This document shows positions 1 through 6,069 of a stretch of 10,249 bases of DNA, one piece after another. A model generated the notes under the pieces. The model was not told the DNA's origin. It did no database searches and saw nothing but the letters and a program-made list of their open reading frames with translations. The DNA is from Alphaproteobacteria bacterium (GTDB taxonomy: Bacteria; Pseudomonadota; Alphaproteobacteria; UBA828). Where the stretch lies: positions 1 to 10,249 of the forward strand of contig JAUVWK010000070.1 of NCBI GenBank assembly GCA_030604165.1, written 5' to 3'. The first letter of the stretch is position 1, and the number at the start of each line of letters is the position of its first letter. A program made the position numbers and the translations under genes.

Positions 1-48
1 CGCCCATCGGCGAATGCGCCCCTTGGTATCGAAATCCGTTGCGGTGCG

Positions 49-77
49 AACCTAGCCAGCGCTCCGGCCCCGGTCAA
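49..77 (-). promoter_or_regulatory. Sigma-70-type promoter reading leftwards out of the window
   Basis: On the minus strand a TTGACC -35 box (77-72) is separated by exactly 17 bases from a TAGGTT -10 box (54-49). This is a common shape for alphaproteobacterial housekeeping promoters. Downstream there is an AAGGGG purine run and then an ATG at 7-5, about 11 bases later, so it probably drives a minus-strand gene whose body lies off the left edge. Only two codons of that gene are visible, so it is not listed separately. The rest of 1-117 shows no coding signal. Confidence 0.5.
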
Positions 78-117
78 CGGCGGAATGCCGCGCGCTTCGG
101 CTGAACGCCGGCGCCGG

Positions 118-363
118 TCAGGAATACGGGCAGTTGGCGCGGCCGCAGTCGCCGGGGCCGGTGTCCGGCACGAAATCGCCACACACCGTACACGGGACCA
201 TGTCTTGGGTTTTCGGTTTGGACTTGCCCGATTTGGCCCGCTTGGCCAATTGCTCTTTTTGACGTGCCTCCCGAACCTGGTTCAGGCGACTGAAATATTT
301 AAAGCCGTACCAGACAACCGCGATAATCAGAACAAGGACAATGAGCTTCCAGAGGCTGAACAT
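118..363 (-). CDS. Small one-helix membrane protein with C-terminal CxxC zinc-ribbon-like tail (PP0621-like)
   Basis: This is an 81-residue protein of unknown function. Residues 5-22 form one hydrophobic segment that probably anchors the N-terminus in the inner membrane. A basic, charged linker follows (about 26-52), ending in a short domain with CTVCGDFVP and then CGRANCPY. The four cysteines are spaced like a small zinc ribbon. The layout resembles the short PP0621-type family from other proteobacteria, which is an identification from memory. The ATG at 363 was preferred to an upstream in-frame ATG because it aligns exactly with the start of the neighbouring paralogue and begins just 7 bases after that gene's stop. 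The shine-Dalgarno is weak, so translational coupling to the upstream gene is likely. Function is unknown; the zinc ribbon is inferred from spacing only. Confidence 0.75.
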   Translation of the reverse strand: MFSLWKLIVLVLIIAVVWYGFKYFSRLNQVREARQKEQLAKRAKSGKSKPKTQDMVPCTVCGDFVPDTGPGDCGRANCPYS

Positions 364-370
364 CGTGCGG

Positions 371-526
371 TCAGGACTGATCCTCGATATTGGAATTATC
401 GTCGTTATCCAACGATTCCTTGGCCTTGGCTTCACGCGCCTTGCTCATCCGTCCCACCGCCTTAAAGCCAAACCAGATGATGGCGATGATCGCGACCAGC
501 ACCAAGAGCTTCATCGGGCTAAACAT
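371..526 (-). CDS. One-helix mini-protein, paralogue of the adjacent downstream gene
   Basis: This is a 51-residue protein. It starts MFSPMKL, has one hydrophobic helix (about residues 6-21) and ends in an acidic, Asn/Asp-rich tail. Over the first 39 residues 22 positions are identical to the next gene (shared pattern MFS--KL-VLV-IIA--W-GFK---R----REA--KE-L), so the two are tandem duplicates. This copy lacks the cysteine-rich domain. The ATG at 526 has a strong AAGGAGGA ribosome site (538-531), which rules out the longer in-frame start further upstream. It is the first gene of a two-gene operon downstream of the promoter at 624-653. Function is unknown; the topology is predicted only from hydrophobicity. 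Confidence 0.75.
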   Translation of the reverse strand: MFSPMKLLVLVAIIAIIWFGFKAVGRMSKAREAKAKESLDNDDNSNIEDQS

Positions 527-623
527 CGTTTCCTCCTTTACGGCGCGGCCGCCAACCGGATCCTGCGCGAACAGGCGCCGCCTCCCCCGCCGGGCTTCGG
601 CCAAAGCCGCATTAGTCCTGTCA

Positions 624-653
624 TACTTAGAGGTTGCGGGTAGGCCGGGTCAA
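624..653 (-). promoter_or_regulatory. Sigma-70-type promoter for the tandem mini-protein pair
   Basis: On the minus strand TTGACC (653-648) and TAAGTA (629-624) are separated by 18 bases, or 17 if the -10 is read as CTAAGT. Transcription would begin near 617, leaving a leader of about 90 bases before the ATG at 526. The interval 527-722 contains no gene, only this promoter and the palindromic repeat upstream of it. Confidence 0.5.
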
Positions 654-667
654 GCCTCACCAATGGG

Positions 668-726
668 TTAGAGCGGCTGCCAATCGAACGGCCGGTGCGA
701 TTTTGCGCCAGTGGAACACGCTCTAA
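668..726. repeat. Imperfect 59 bp palindromic intergenic repeat with TTAGAGCG ends
   Basis: The ends TTAGAGCG (668-675) and CGCTCTAA (719-726) are perfect 8 bp inverted repeats. An inner arm, CTGGCGCAAAATCG on the minus strand, pairs partly with CGATTGGCAG across a bulge, so the whole unit can fold into a long imperfect hairpin. Palindromes with TTAGAGC...GCTCTAA ends are, to my recollection, widely dispersed small elements in alphaproteobacterial genomes. The repeat supplies the TAG stop of the upstream S49 peptidase gene (725-723). It may also act as its transcription terminator or mRNA end-stabiliser. Confidence 0.55.
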
Positions 727-1595
727 AGACCGTAGCGGCCCCACCAGGCCCGCGCCTCCAAGGCTCCGAGCAAGCCGTCCGCCCAGCCCCCGGCCGCCGC
801 CTCGGCGTCGCCGAAGAGGCCGCCCGAGAGGCCGAAACGCCGCCGCAGCCAGCCGCGTGGCCGGCCAACGGTGCGCAACACCACCTGCCTGCCGTAGCGC
901 TCGCGCAACACCGAGCGCAGCTCGCCAATGGCGTCGGCGAGCCCGAGCTCGACCGCGCGCGAGCCGACCCAGAACTCGCCACTGAACAATTCCTCTTCGG
1001 GTCGCGCCAGCCGATGCCCCCGGCGCAGGCGCACCACCGCCTTGAAATTGTCGTGAATCCCGCGCTGCACGGTTTTCAGCCGAGCAACGTCGTCCTCGCG
1101 CTGCGGACGGAAGGGGTCGAGCAAGGATTTCTTGTCACCCTCCGTATAGAGCCGCCGTTCGATCCCGAGCTTCTCGATGGCATCGACAAAGCCGAAACCC
1201 GAATAGATCACGCCGATGCTGCCGACGATGGAGTTCTCATCGACGAAAATCTCGTCCGCCGCGCAGGCTAGCCAATAGCCGCCCGAGGCCGCGACGTCCT
1301 CGACGAAGGCCATCACCGGGATATCCTTTTCGCTCGCCAAGGCGCGGATGCGGGTGTGAATCAGGGCCGATTGCGCGGGCGAGCCGCCCGGCGAGTTGAT
1401 GCTGAGCGCCACTGCCTGCAGGCCGGGCAGGTTGAAGGCGCGTTCCAGCAGCGTTGCCATGCCGGACAGGTTGAGCCCGCCGCGCAATGGCGTGGCCGGG
1501 CCGATCACGCCGCCGAGCCGCACCACGCCGACCACCGGCGGCGGCCGTCGAAAGGTGAGTCGCGCGACCAGCCTGCCAAATATCATGTCCGCCAT
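723..1595 (-). CDS. S49 family serine peptidase (SppA-like, single domain)
   Basis: This is a 290-residue member of the ClpP/crotonase-fold S49 family, serine peptidases that degrade cleaved signal peptides or membrane-protein fragments. Visible hallmarks are SINSPGGSP (65-73, oxyanion region), VAASGGYWLA (101-110) with nucleophile Ser104, GSIGVI (125-130) and GDKKSLLDPFR (153-163). Lys156 lies 52 residues after the serine, the spacing of the Ser/Lys dyad in short SppA enzymes. There is no obvious N-terminal signal or membrane helix, so unlike canonical SppA it may be cytoplasmic or peripheral. The C-terminus ARAWWGRYGL resembles that of other alphaproteobacterial short S49 proteins. It lies 15 bases after the methyltransferase gene and is the last gene of the DUF2007-methyltransferase-peptidase run. 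The ATG at 1595 has AAGG just upstream. The substrate is unknown. Confidence 0.9.
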   Translation of the reverse strand: MADMIFGRLVARLTFRRPPPVVGVVRLGGVIGPATPLRGGLNLSGMATLLERAFNLPGLQAVALSINSPGGSPAQSALIHTRIRALASEKDIPVMAFVEDVAASGGYWLACAADEIFVDENSIVGSIGVIYSGFGFVDAIEKLGIERRLYTEGDKKSLLDPFRPQREDDVARLKTVQRGIHDNFKAVVRLRRGHRLARPEEELFSGEFWVGSRAVELGLADAIGELRSVLRERYGRQVVLRTVGRPRGWLRRRFGLSGGLFGDAEAAAGGWADGLLGALEARAWWGRYGL

Positions 1596-1610
1596 CTTAG
1601 CCTTAGAGCC

Positions 1611-2384
1611 TCAGAGCCTGAGTGCCGCGCCGCCGCGCAACACCGCCTCGGCCGCTTCCGTGTAGCGCCCGTCCGCCTCGTGCAAGACGATACCCGCGGC
1701 GAGGCGCAACGGCGCCTTGGAGCCCGTGCGGGCGCGTAGAATGACGCGCTTGGCCGGACGCCCGGGCTCGACGCGAAACGGCTCGTGGGACCACAGCGGA
1801 AAAATCACCACCTCGCCCGCCCTGGCCGTCAGCAGCGCCAACAGATCGGCCAGCCGATCGGCCCGGTGAATCAAGGTGACGGTGCCGCCGTCGCGGACCA
1901 TGGCCAATGCATATTTGACCCAGGCCGCGACCCCCGCCTCGCCCTCGATATGGGCGGCGGCCTTGGCGAGATCGGGCGGCGGCCTGCCGCGGCCGCTCTC
2001 GAAAAACGGCGGGTTGGCCATGACGTGGTCGAAGCTGCGCGGCTCGAGTCGGGGCGGCGGCCGCGCGATGTCGCCGACCAGCATATCGATGCGCTCCGCG
2101 AGCCCGCTGGCGGCGGCGTTCTGGGCGCCGAGCCGAACCAGATCGCGCTGCTTCTCGATCCCGACCACGCGCACCTCGGGCAGGCGCGTGGCCAGGCACA
2201 GCGCGGCCGCGCCGACGCCCGCGCCGACGTCAAGCACCTGGTCGCGGCCCGAGGCCGGCACCGCGGCCGCCAACAACACCGGATCGATCGCGGCGCGGTA
2301 GCCAACCGCCGGTTGGCGCAAGGTGACGCGGCCATCCAATAGCGCGTCTTCGGTAACCGCTTCAGCACGCGGCATCGAACTCAC
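1611..2384 (-). CDS. TrmN6/YfiC-like SAM-dependent methyltransferase (COG4123)
   Basis: This is a 257-residue class I methyltransferase. The SAM-binding motif I is LDVGAGVG (51-58), the acidic end of strand 2 is GIEK (75-78), and the catalytic NPPF motif lies at 124-127 within VMANPPFF. The NPP(Y/F) motif marks N6-adenine or N5-glutamine methyltransferases. The N-terminal pattern LRQPAVGYRAAIDPVLLAAA is that of the YfiC/TrmN6 group, whose E. coli member methylates A37 of tRNA-Val. Whether this orthologue has the same target is inferred. The start is a GTG at 2384 with GGAGGAGG just upstream; an ATG three codons in (2375) is the alternative. The gene overlaps the upstream DUF2007 gene by 23 bases, which implies translational coupling, and is followed 15 bases later by the S49 peptidase. 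Confidence 0.87.
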   Translation of the reverse strand: MSSMPRAEAVTEDALLDGRVTLRQPAVGYRAAIDPVLLAAAVPASGRDQVLDVGAGVGAAALCLATRLPEVRVVGIEKQRDLVRLGAQNAAASGLAERIDMLVGDIARPPPRLEPRSFDHVMANPPFFESGRGRPPPDLAKAAAHIEGEAGVAAWVKYALAMVRDGGTVTLIHRADRLADLLALLTARAGEVVIFPLWSHEPFRVEPGRPAKRVILRARTGSKAPLRLAAGIVLHEADGRYTEAAEAVLRGGAALRL

Positions 2385-2580
2385 CCGCCTCCTCCAGCAC
2401 GCGCCGCGCCCGCGCCGCCTCGTCGCGACGAACCATCAGACGGCGCGGGATCGCCGAAGCGCTGCCTTCGAGCACGCTCATATGCTGATCCAGCACGACC
2501 GCCTCGATGCCGCTGTCGGCGAGCAGCGCGATCAGCCAAGAAAGGCGAACCGGATCGTTGAGACGCAGCAACTCTTCCAT
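2362..2580 (-). CDS. DUF2007 family small protein
   Basis: This is a 72-residue soluble protein of the DUF2007 (putative signal-transducing) family. The signature is NDPVRLSWLIALLADSGIEA (8-27), then the short strand AVVLDQHMSVLEG (27-39), PRRLMV (45-50), and a helix rich in Arg and Glu. The family is short and ferredoxin-like with no confirmed biochemical function. The ATG at 2580 was chosen over a longer open frame to 2703. It fits the family start (MEELLRLNDP), and the longer frame would run into the ispB leader. The gene is divergent from ispB (125 bases between starts) and overlaps the methyltransferase gene. DUF2007 genes often sit beside polyprenyl synthase genes in this class, which I state from memory. 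Confidence 0.82.
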   Translation of the reverse strand: MEELLRLNDPVRLSWLIALLADSGIEAVVLDQHMSVLEGSASAIPRRLMVRRDEAARARRVLEEAGEFDAAC

Positions 2581-2661
2581 AAGCGGGTGAAACTCCGACC
2601 AATTGTCAGGTATCGAGGCGAACCAACGGGTGATAAGCTGCCCGTCCAATTCACCAATGTC

Positions 2662-2690
2662 ATGCTTGCCGCTGCAGCCGGCGGCGTCAA
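2662..2690 (-). promoter_or_regulatory. Possible promoter for the DUF2007-methyltransferase-S49 operon
   Basis: On the minus strand TTGACG (2690-2685) is followed after 17 bases by AAGCAT (2667-2662). The -35 is good and the -10 is weak. Its placement fits a leader of about 75 bases before the DUF2007 start, and it overlaps the leader of the divergent ispB gene. No good promoter for ispB itself was found in this interval. Confidence 0.3.
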
Positions 2691-2705
2691 GATAGGGGAG
2701 CACGA

Positions 2706-3737
2706 GTGGGCACCGTCGTGCGATTGAATAAGGGGAAGGATTCGGCGAAAGCGCCGCCGTCGCCCTCGATCGATGCCTTGCATGCCTTGGTCACCGACGA
2801 CCTGCGCGAGGTCAACAGCGTCATTCTCGAGCGCATGAAAAGCCCGGTGGCGCTCATCCAACAGTTGGCCGGACACATCATCGCCTCGGGCGGCAAACGG
2901 TTGCGGCCGATGCTGACCTTGGGCGCGGCCAAGATGTGCGGTTACACGGGCCGGCGCCACGTCAGCCTCGCCGCCTGCATCGAGTTCATCCACACGGCGA
3001 CGCTGTTGCACGACGACGTGGTCGACGACAGCGACATGCGCCGCGGCAACGCCACCGCGAACTCGCTCTGGGACAACGAGCCGAGCGTGCTGGTGGGCGA
3101 TTTTCTGTTCAGCCGGGCGTTCCAGCTTTCGGTCGCCGACGGCTCGCTGAAAGTGCTGGACATACTCGCCACCACCTCCGCCGTGCTCGCCGAGGGCGAG
3201 GTGATGCAGCTGCTCACCTCCAAGGATACCACCACCAGCGAGGCGGCCTACCTTGAGGTGATCACCGCCAAGACGGCGACGCTGTTCGCCGCCGCCTGCC
3301 GCCTCGGCGCCATCGTGGCCGAACGGCCGGCGGTGGAAGAGGAGGCGCTCGAGAACTTCGGGCTCAATCTCGGCATCGCCTATCAATTGGTCGACGACGC
3401 GCTCGACTACGCGGCCGTCGAAGCGACCCTCGGCAAAAGCGTCGGCGACGACTTCCGCGAAGGCAAGATCACGCTGCCGGTGGTGCTCTCGTTCCGCCGC
3501 GGCGACGCGGACGCGCGCGCCTTTCTGCGCCGCACCATGGAAGAGGGCGAGCAGACGCCGGAGGATTTCGCGCAGATGCTGGCCTTGATGGAACGCCACG
3601 ACGCGCTCGCCGATACCTTGAAACGGGCCCGCCACTACGGCGCGGTGGCGCGCGACGCGCTCGGCATTTTCCCGGACGGGCCGGCCAAGAGCGGGCTGGT
3701 CGAGGTGGTCGATTTCTGCATCGAGCGCAGCCATTAG
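2706..3737 (+). CDS. ispB: Long-chain polyprenyl (octaprenyl/decaprenyl) diphosphate synthase
   Basis: This 343-residue trans-isoprenyl diphosphate synthase makes the side chain of ubiquinone by condensing isopentenyl diphosphate with farnesyl diphosphate. The IPP-binding GGKRLRP lies at 62-68. The first Asp-rich motif is DDVVDD (103-108), followed by MRRG (111-114). The second is DDALD (230-234), followed by GKSVGDDFREGKITLP. The fifth residue before the first motif is Ala98, a small residue that in this family permits long products. C8 versus C10 cannot be decided from sequence; Q10 is usual in alphaproteobacteria. The GTG start is supported by GGGGAG five bases upstream. The gene is divergent from DUF2007 and precedes tRNA-Pro. 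Confidence 0.93.
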   Translation: MGTVVRLNKGKDSAKAPPSPSIDALHALVTDDLREVNSVILERMKSPVALIQQLAGHIIASGGKRLRPMLTLGAAKMCGYTGRRHVSLAACIEFIHTATLLHDDVVDDSDMRRGNATANSLWDNEPSVLVGDFLFSRAFQLSVADGSLKVLDILATTSAVLAEGEVMQLLTSKDTTTSEAAYLEVITAKTATLFAAACRLGAIVAERPAVEEEALENFGLNLGIAYQLVDDALDYAAVEATLGKSVGDDFREGKITLPVVLSFRRGDADARAFLRRTMEEGEQTPEDFAQMLALMERHDALADTLKRARHYGAVARDALGIFPDGPAKSGLVEVVDFCIERSH

Positions 3738-3755
3738 GGCAATGAATTGGCCGGC

Positions 3756-3784
3756 TTGCCGCGCCCACGCGATGGAGATATAAC
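3756..3784 (+). promoter_or_regulatory. Promoter of tRNA-Pro
   Basis: TTGCCG (3756-3761) and TATAAC (3779-3784) are separated by exactly 17 bases, giving a predicted start near 3791, about 18 bases before the tRNA. It lies immediately after the ispB stop, so the tRNA has its own transcription. Confidence 0.65.
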
Positions 3785-3808
3785 GGCACGCCTGCGGATT
3801 TGGTCGGG

Positions 3809-3885
3809 CGGAGTGTAGCTCAGCCTGGTAGAGCACCGTCTTCGGGAGGCGGGGGTCGGTGGTTCGAATCCACTCACTCCGACCA
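3809..3885 (+). tRNA. tRNA-Pro (anticodon CGG)
   Basis: This is a complete 77-base cloverleaf. The acceptor stem is CGGAGTG/CACTCCG, with discriminator A and an encoded CCA end (3883-3885). The anticodon stem CCGTC/GGCGG encloses loop TTCGGGA with anticodon CGG, reading proline codon CCG. The T arm is GGTGG-TTCGAAT-CCACT with one G-U pair. The 3' end (from 3873) is repeated 2 kb downstream, so this gene appears to have been the target of site-specific integration and was regenerated intact. No terminator hairpin follows it. Confidence 0.96.
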
Positions 3886-3890
3886 TTATT
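3873..3890 (+). repeat. Left att-like direct repeat (tRNA-Pro 3' end)
   Basis: The 18 bases CTCACTCCGACCATTATT comprise the last 13 bases of tRNA-Pro including CCA plus five bases of flank. They recur exactly at 5880-5897 in the same orientation. Similarity continues weakly beyond (TTCAA, CTTA). The match is not low complexity and cannot come from a second whole tRNA, because upstream of the second copy there is no tRNA sequence. Confidence 0.7.
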
Positions 3891-4001
3891 TTCAAGCGCT
3901 TACGGCAAAACTCTGAACATTCTCATTAGACCTTTGTGCGCCAAATGGTGCACGAATGGCGACATCCCGCCGGCCGCCGGCCTGTTCTGCGCGGCATAGA
4001 C

Positions 4002-4010
4002 TGTTACAAT
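4002..4010 (+). promoter_or_regulatory. Possible extended -10 promoter upstream of the amidohydrolase
   Basis: TGTTACAAT is a near-consensus extended -10 element. There is no good -35 at the expected distance. A transcript from about 4017 would have a leader of roughly 75 bases before the ATG at 4091. The rest of 3886-4090 shows no gene; it is less GC-rich than its surroundings near 3886-3945. Confidence 0.35.
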
Positions 4011-4090
4011 GCCCGCGGTGAATGGTTCCCCTTTGTCGCGTGGCGCAGGATGCTCGCGCGCCGACTAACTTATGTTGTCGGGAGAGCAGC

Positions 4091-5092
4091 ATGTTCAAAA
4101 CGGCTGATGGCGAAAGCATTTTTGTTATCGACGCGCATATCCATCTGTGGGATGCGCGACCCGAGAATCAGCGCAATATTCACGGTGCCCAGTTCATCAA
4201 TTGCTTTCACGACTACCAGAAAGCCCTGAGCCCCGAAGAATATATTTGGCCGGCCGACAAATTTCAGAACTACGGCCCCGAAACCCTCTACGAAGACCTC
4301 TTCGTGCAGGGCTATGCCGACATGGCGATCTGCCAGCCGACCTATCTGACCGATTTCTACAAGGACGGCTTCAACACCACCGAACAGAACGCGCAGCTGA
4401 AAGAGATGTATCCGGATCGCATCGTCTTGAACGGCGCCTTCGATCCGCGCGACGGCGAAGCCGGGCTGGAGTATCTCGAGGCGCTTGTCGACACCCACGG
4501 CATCATCGGTGTCAAGCTTTACACGGCGGAATGGCGTGGCGATTCAAAAGGATACAAGCTCTCAGACCCGTGGGCGCAGCGTTATTTGGAGAAGGCCCAG
4601 GCGCTCGGCATCAAAAACATCCACGTCCACAAGGGCCCGACCATCCTGCCGTTGAACCGCGACGCCTTCGACGTGGCCGATATCGATGACGCCGCGACGA
4701 GCTTCCCGGCGCTGAACTTCATCGTCGACCATGTGGGCCTGCCGCGCCTCGACGACTTCTGTTGGATCGCCGTGCAGGAGCCCAACGTCTATGGCGGCCT
4801 CGCCGTGGCCTCGGCGTTCGTCAGCGCGCGGCCCCGCTATTTTGCCGAGATCATGGCGGAGTTGCTGTTTTGGGTCGGCGAAGACCGCTTGCTGTTCGGC
4901 AGCGACTACGGCATTTGGCAACCGAAATGGATCATCGAAAAGTTCATGGCGTTCGAGTTGCCCGAGGATCTCCGCGCGGAAACGGGCGTCGACCTCACGC
5001 CCGCGGTCAAGAAAAAGATTCTCGGCGAAAACGCGGCCAAGCTCTATGGCATCGACATCGAGGCCCAGAGCGCCAAGCTGCAAGCCAACTGA
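4091..5092 (+). CDS. Amidohydrolase_2 family metal-dependent hydrolase (di-iron monooxygenase-cluster type)
   Basis: This is a 333-residue TIM-barrel hydrolase of the ACMSD/amidohydrolase-2 group. The metal motif HIH is at 16-18 within VIDAHIHLW. Further candidate ligands or catalytic residues are Lys142 (GVKLYTAEW), the HVH motif at 178-180, His214 (VDHVG) and Asp272 (FGSDYGIW). The conserved strings GFNTTEQ, FDPRDGEAG, KLYTAEWRGDSKGYK and HVGLPRLDDFCW recall the amidohydrolase encoded beside propane/acetone-type soluble di-iron monooxygenases such as the prm and mim operons, as I remember them. The substrate is unknown there too. The ATG at 4091 has GGGAGAG five bases upstream and matches the domain start; an upstream in-frame ATG at 4022 has no such site. 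The stop is six bases before the DUF59 gene, so the two form an operon inside the tRNA-bounded cassette. Confidence 0.85.
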   Translation: MFKTADGESIFVIDAHIHLWDARPENQRNIHGAQFINCFHDYQKALSPEEYIWPADKFQNYGPETLYEDLFVQGYADMAICQPTYLTDFYKDGFNTTEQNAQLKEMYPDRIVLNGAFDPRDGEAGLEYLEALVDTHGIIGVKLYTAEWRGDSKGYKLSDPWAQRYLEKAQALGIKNIHVHKGPTILPLNRDAFDVADIDDAATSFPALNFIVDHVGLPRLDDFCWIAVQEPNVYGGLAVASAFVSARPRYFAEIMAELLFWVGEDRLLFGSDYGIWQPKWIIEKFMAFELPEDLRAETGVDLTPAVKKKILGENAAKLYGIDIEAQSAKLQAN

Positions 5093-5098
5093 CCGACC

Positions 5099-5911
5099 AT
5101 GAAGCCTCCGGTCGACAACAGCGCCGAAAAACTGCAAGAGGTGTGGGCGCGGCTTGCCGTGGTGTGCGATCCCGAACTGGATGAGCCGGTCACGGACATG
5201 GGCTTCATCGAGGCGGTTCACCTGGACCCGGACGACAGCGTCCGGGTGCATTTCCGCCTGCCGACCTTTTGGTGCGCGCCCAACTTCGCCTTCCTGATGG
5301 CCAACGACATGCGCGAGGCGGTCGCGCGCCTGCCCTGGGTCGCGGGCGTGAGCGTGACTTTGGCGGATCATTGCTACGCCGAGCAGATCAATCGGGGCGT
5401 CGGGCAAGGCCACTCGTTCAGCCAGACATTTCCCGACGAAAGCAGCGCGGATTTGCATGACTTGCGGGCGCGCTTTCGCCAGAAGGCGTTTCAACGGCGC
5501 CAGGAGCTGCTCCTGCGCCACCTACGAGATTCGGGATACACGCCGCAAGCGCTGCTGCGGCTGAGCTTGGCCGAACTGGGCGAGATCGCGCTGGATGAGC
5601 CCGGGAATCGCCATCTGCGCGCGCGATATCTCGAGATTCGAAAGGAGTTTGCCCCCGACGGCGGGCCCGACGCGCCGGCCTTCGTCACCCTCCAGGGCCA
5701 GCCGATCGAGGCGCCGGACTTCGCCGACTATATGACCGCTCTACGCCGCGTCCGCGTCAACGCGGAGTTCAACGCGAACTTGTGCCGCGGTCTGTTGCGC
5801 GTCCGCTATGAGGCGGAGCCACCCACGCAGGGGGCCGACGCAACCGACCCGCCACGCCTGTCACCCGATCTATCGGCCGCTCACTCCGACCATTATTCTT
5901 CAAAGACTTAG
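5099..5911 (+). CDS. DUF59/MIP18-type metal-sulfur cluster assembly protein with atypical C-terminal tail
   Basis: This is a 270-residue protein. Residues about 10-105 are a DUF59 domain of the PaaD/SufT/MIP18 kind: DPELDEPVTDMGFI (24-37), a strand VRVHFRLPT, the conserved cysteine Cys59 in FWCAPNF, and LADHCYAEQIN (88-98). Such proteins help deliver or assemble metal or Fe-S centres; here the likely client is a di-iron enzyme, by analogy with monooxygenase operons. Residues about 106-238 are a helical extension typical of the long version. The last 30 residues are Pro/Ala/Asp-rich, and the final codons (SDHYSSKT) are encoded by the repeated tRNA-Pro tail, so the native C-terminus may have been replaced at integration. 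There is no ribosome site before the ATG; the 6-base gap to the amidohydrolase stop suggests translational coupling. Confidence 0.8.
   Translation: MKPPVDNSAEKLQEVWARLAVVCDPELDEPVTDMGFIEAVHLDPDDSVRVHFRLPTFWCAPNFAFLMANDMREAVARLPWVAGVSVTLADHCYAEQINRGVGQGHSFSQTFPDESSADLHDLRARFRQKAFQRRQELLLRHLRDSGYTPQALLRLSLAELGEIALDEPGNRHLRARYLEIRKEFAPDGGPDAPAFVTLQGQPIEAPDFADYMTALRRVRVNAEFNANLCRGLLRVRYEAEPPTQGADATDPPRLSPDLSAAHSDHYSSKT
5880..5897 (+). repeat. Right att-like direct repeat (copy of tRNA-Pro tail)
   Basis: Exact second copy of the 18 bp repeat found at 3873-3890, here lacking the rest of the tRNA. It lies inside the 3' end of the DUF59 gene, which terminates 14 bases later at a TAG in the flanking DNA. 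The following 5912-6069 interval is comparatively AT-rich and carries no recognisable gene or strong promoter. Confidence 0.7.
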
Positions 5912-6069
5912 GCGGTGATCGGCTACTATCGAAGGTCTCGATATGGCAAGAATAGGCCAAGAAAATTTAGCCGCCGCTCAGGATACTCCATGGCGATGAC
6001 ATTGATCGGCTGATATTCTGAGCCCTCAGCATTCCTTTCCTAATACCTACAAAGCGAGGTCACGCCGCC

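Larger units (their letters stand above)
3873..5897. mobile_element. Putative tRNA-Pro-inserted cassette (integrase-less remnant)
   Basis: A 2.0 kb segment bounded by exact 18 bp direct repeats of the tRNA-Pro 3' terminus. This is the geometry produced by tyrosine-recombinase integration into a tRNA gene: the left junction restores the tRNA and the right junction carries only its tail. The segment contains an amidohydrolase and a DUF59 gene and no integrase or excisionase. It could be a decayed island, a satellite mobilised in trans, or an island whose middle was deleted. The flanking genes ispB and yajQ are core-type. Evidence is structural only. Confidence 0.5.

Noticed and set aside
2532..3836. 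Long minus-strand open frame (434 codons) opposite ispB
   Set aside because: It is antisense to a clear polyprenyl synthase. Its His/Arg/Gly-rich translation has no domain pattern and overlaps the tRNA-Pro promoter and first bases of the tRNA.
3967..3982. GCCGG/CCGGC inverted repeat before the amidohydrolase as an operator
   Set aside because: Five-base GC-only arms are expected by chance at this composition.
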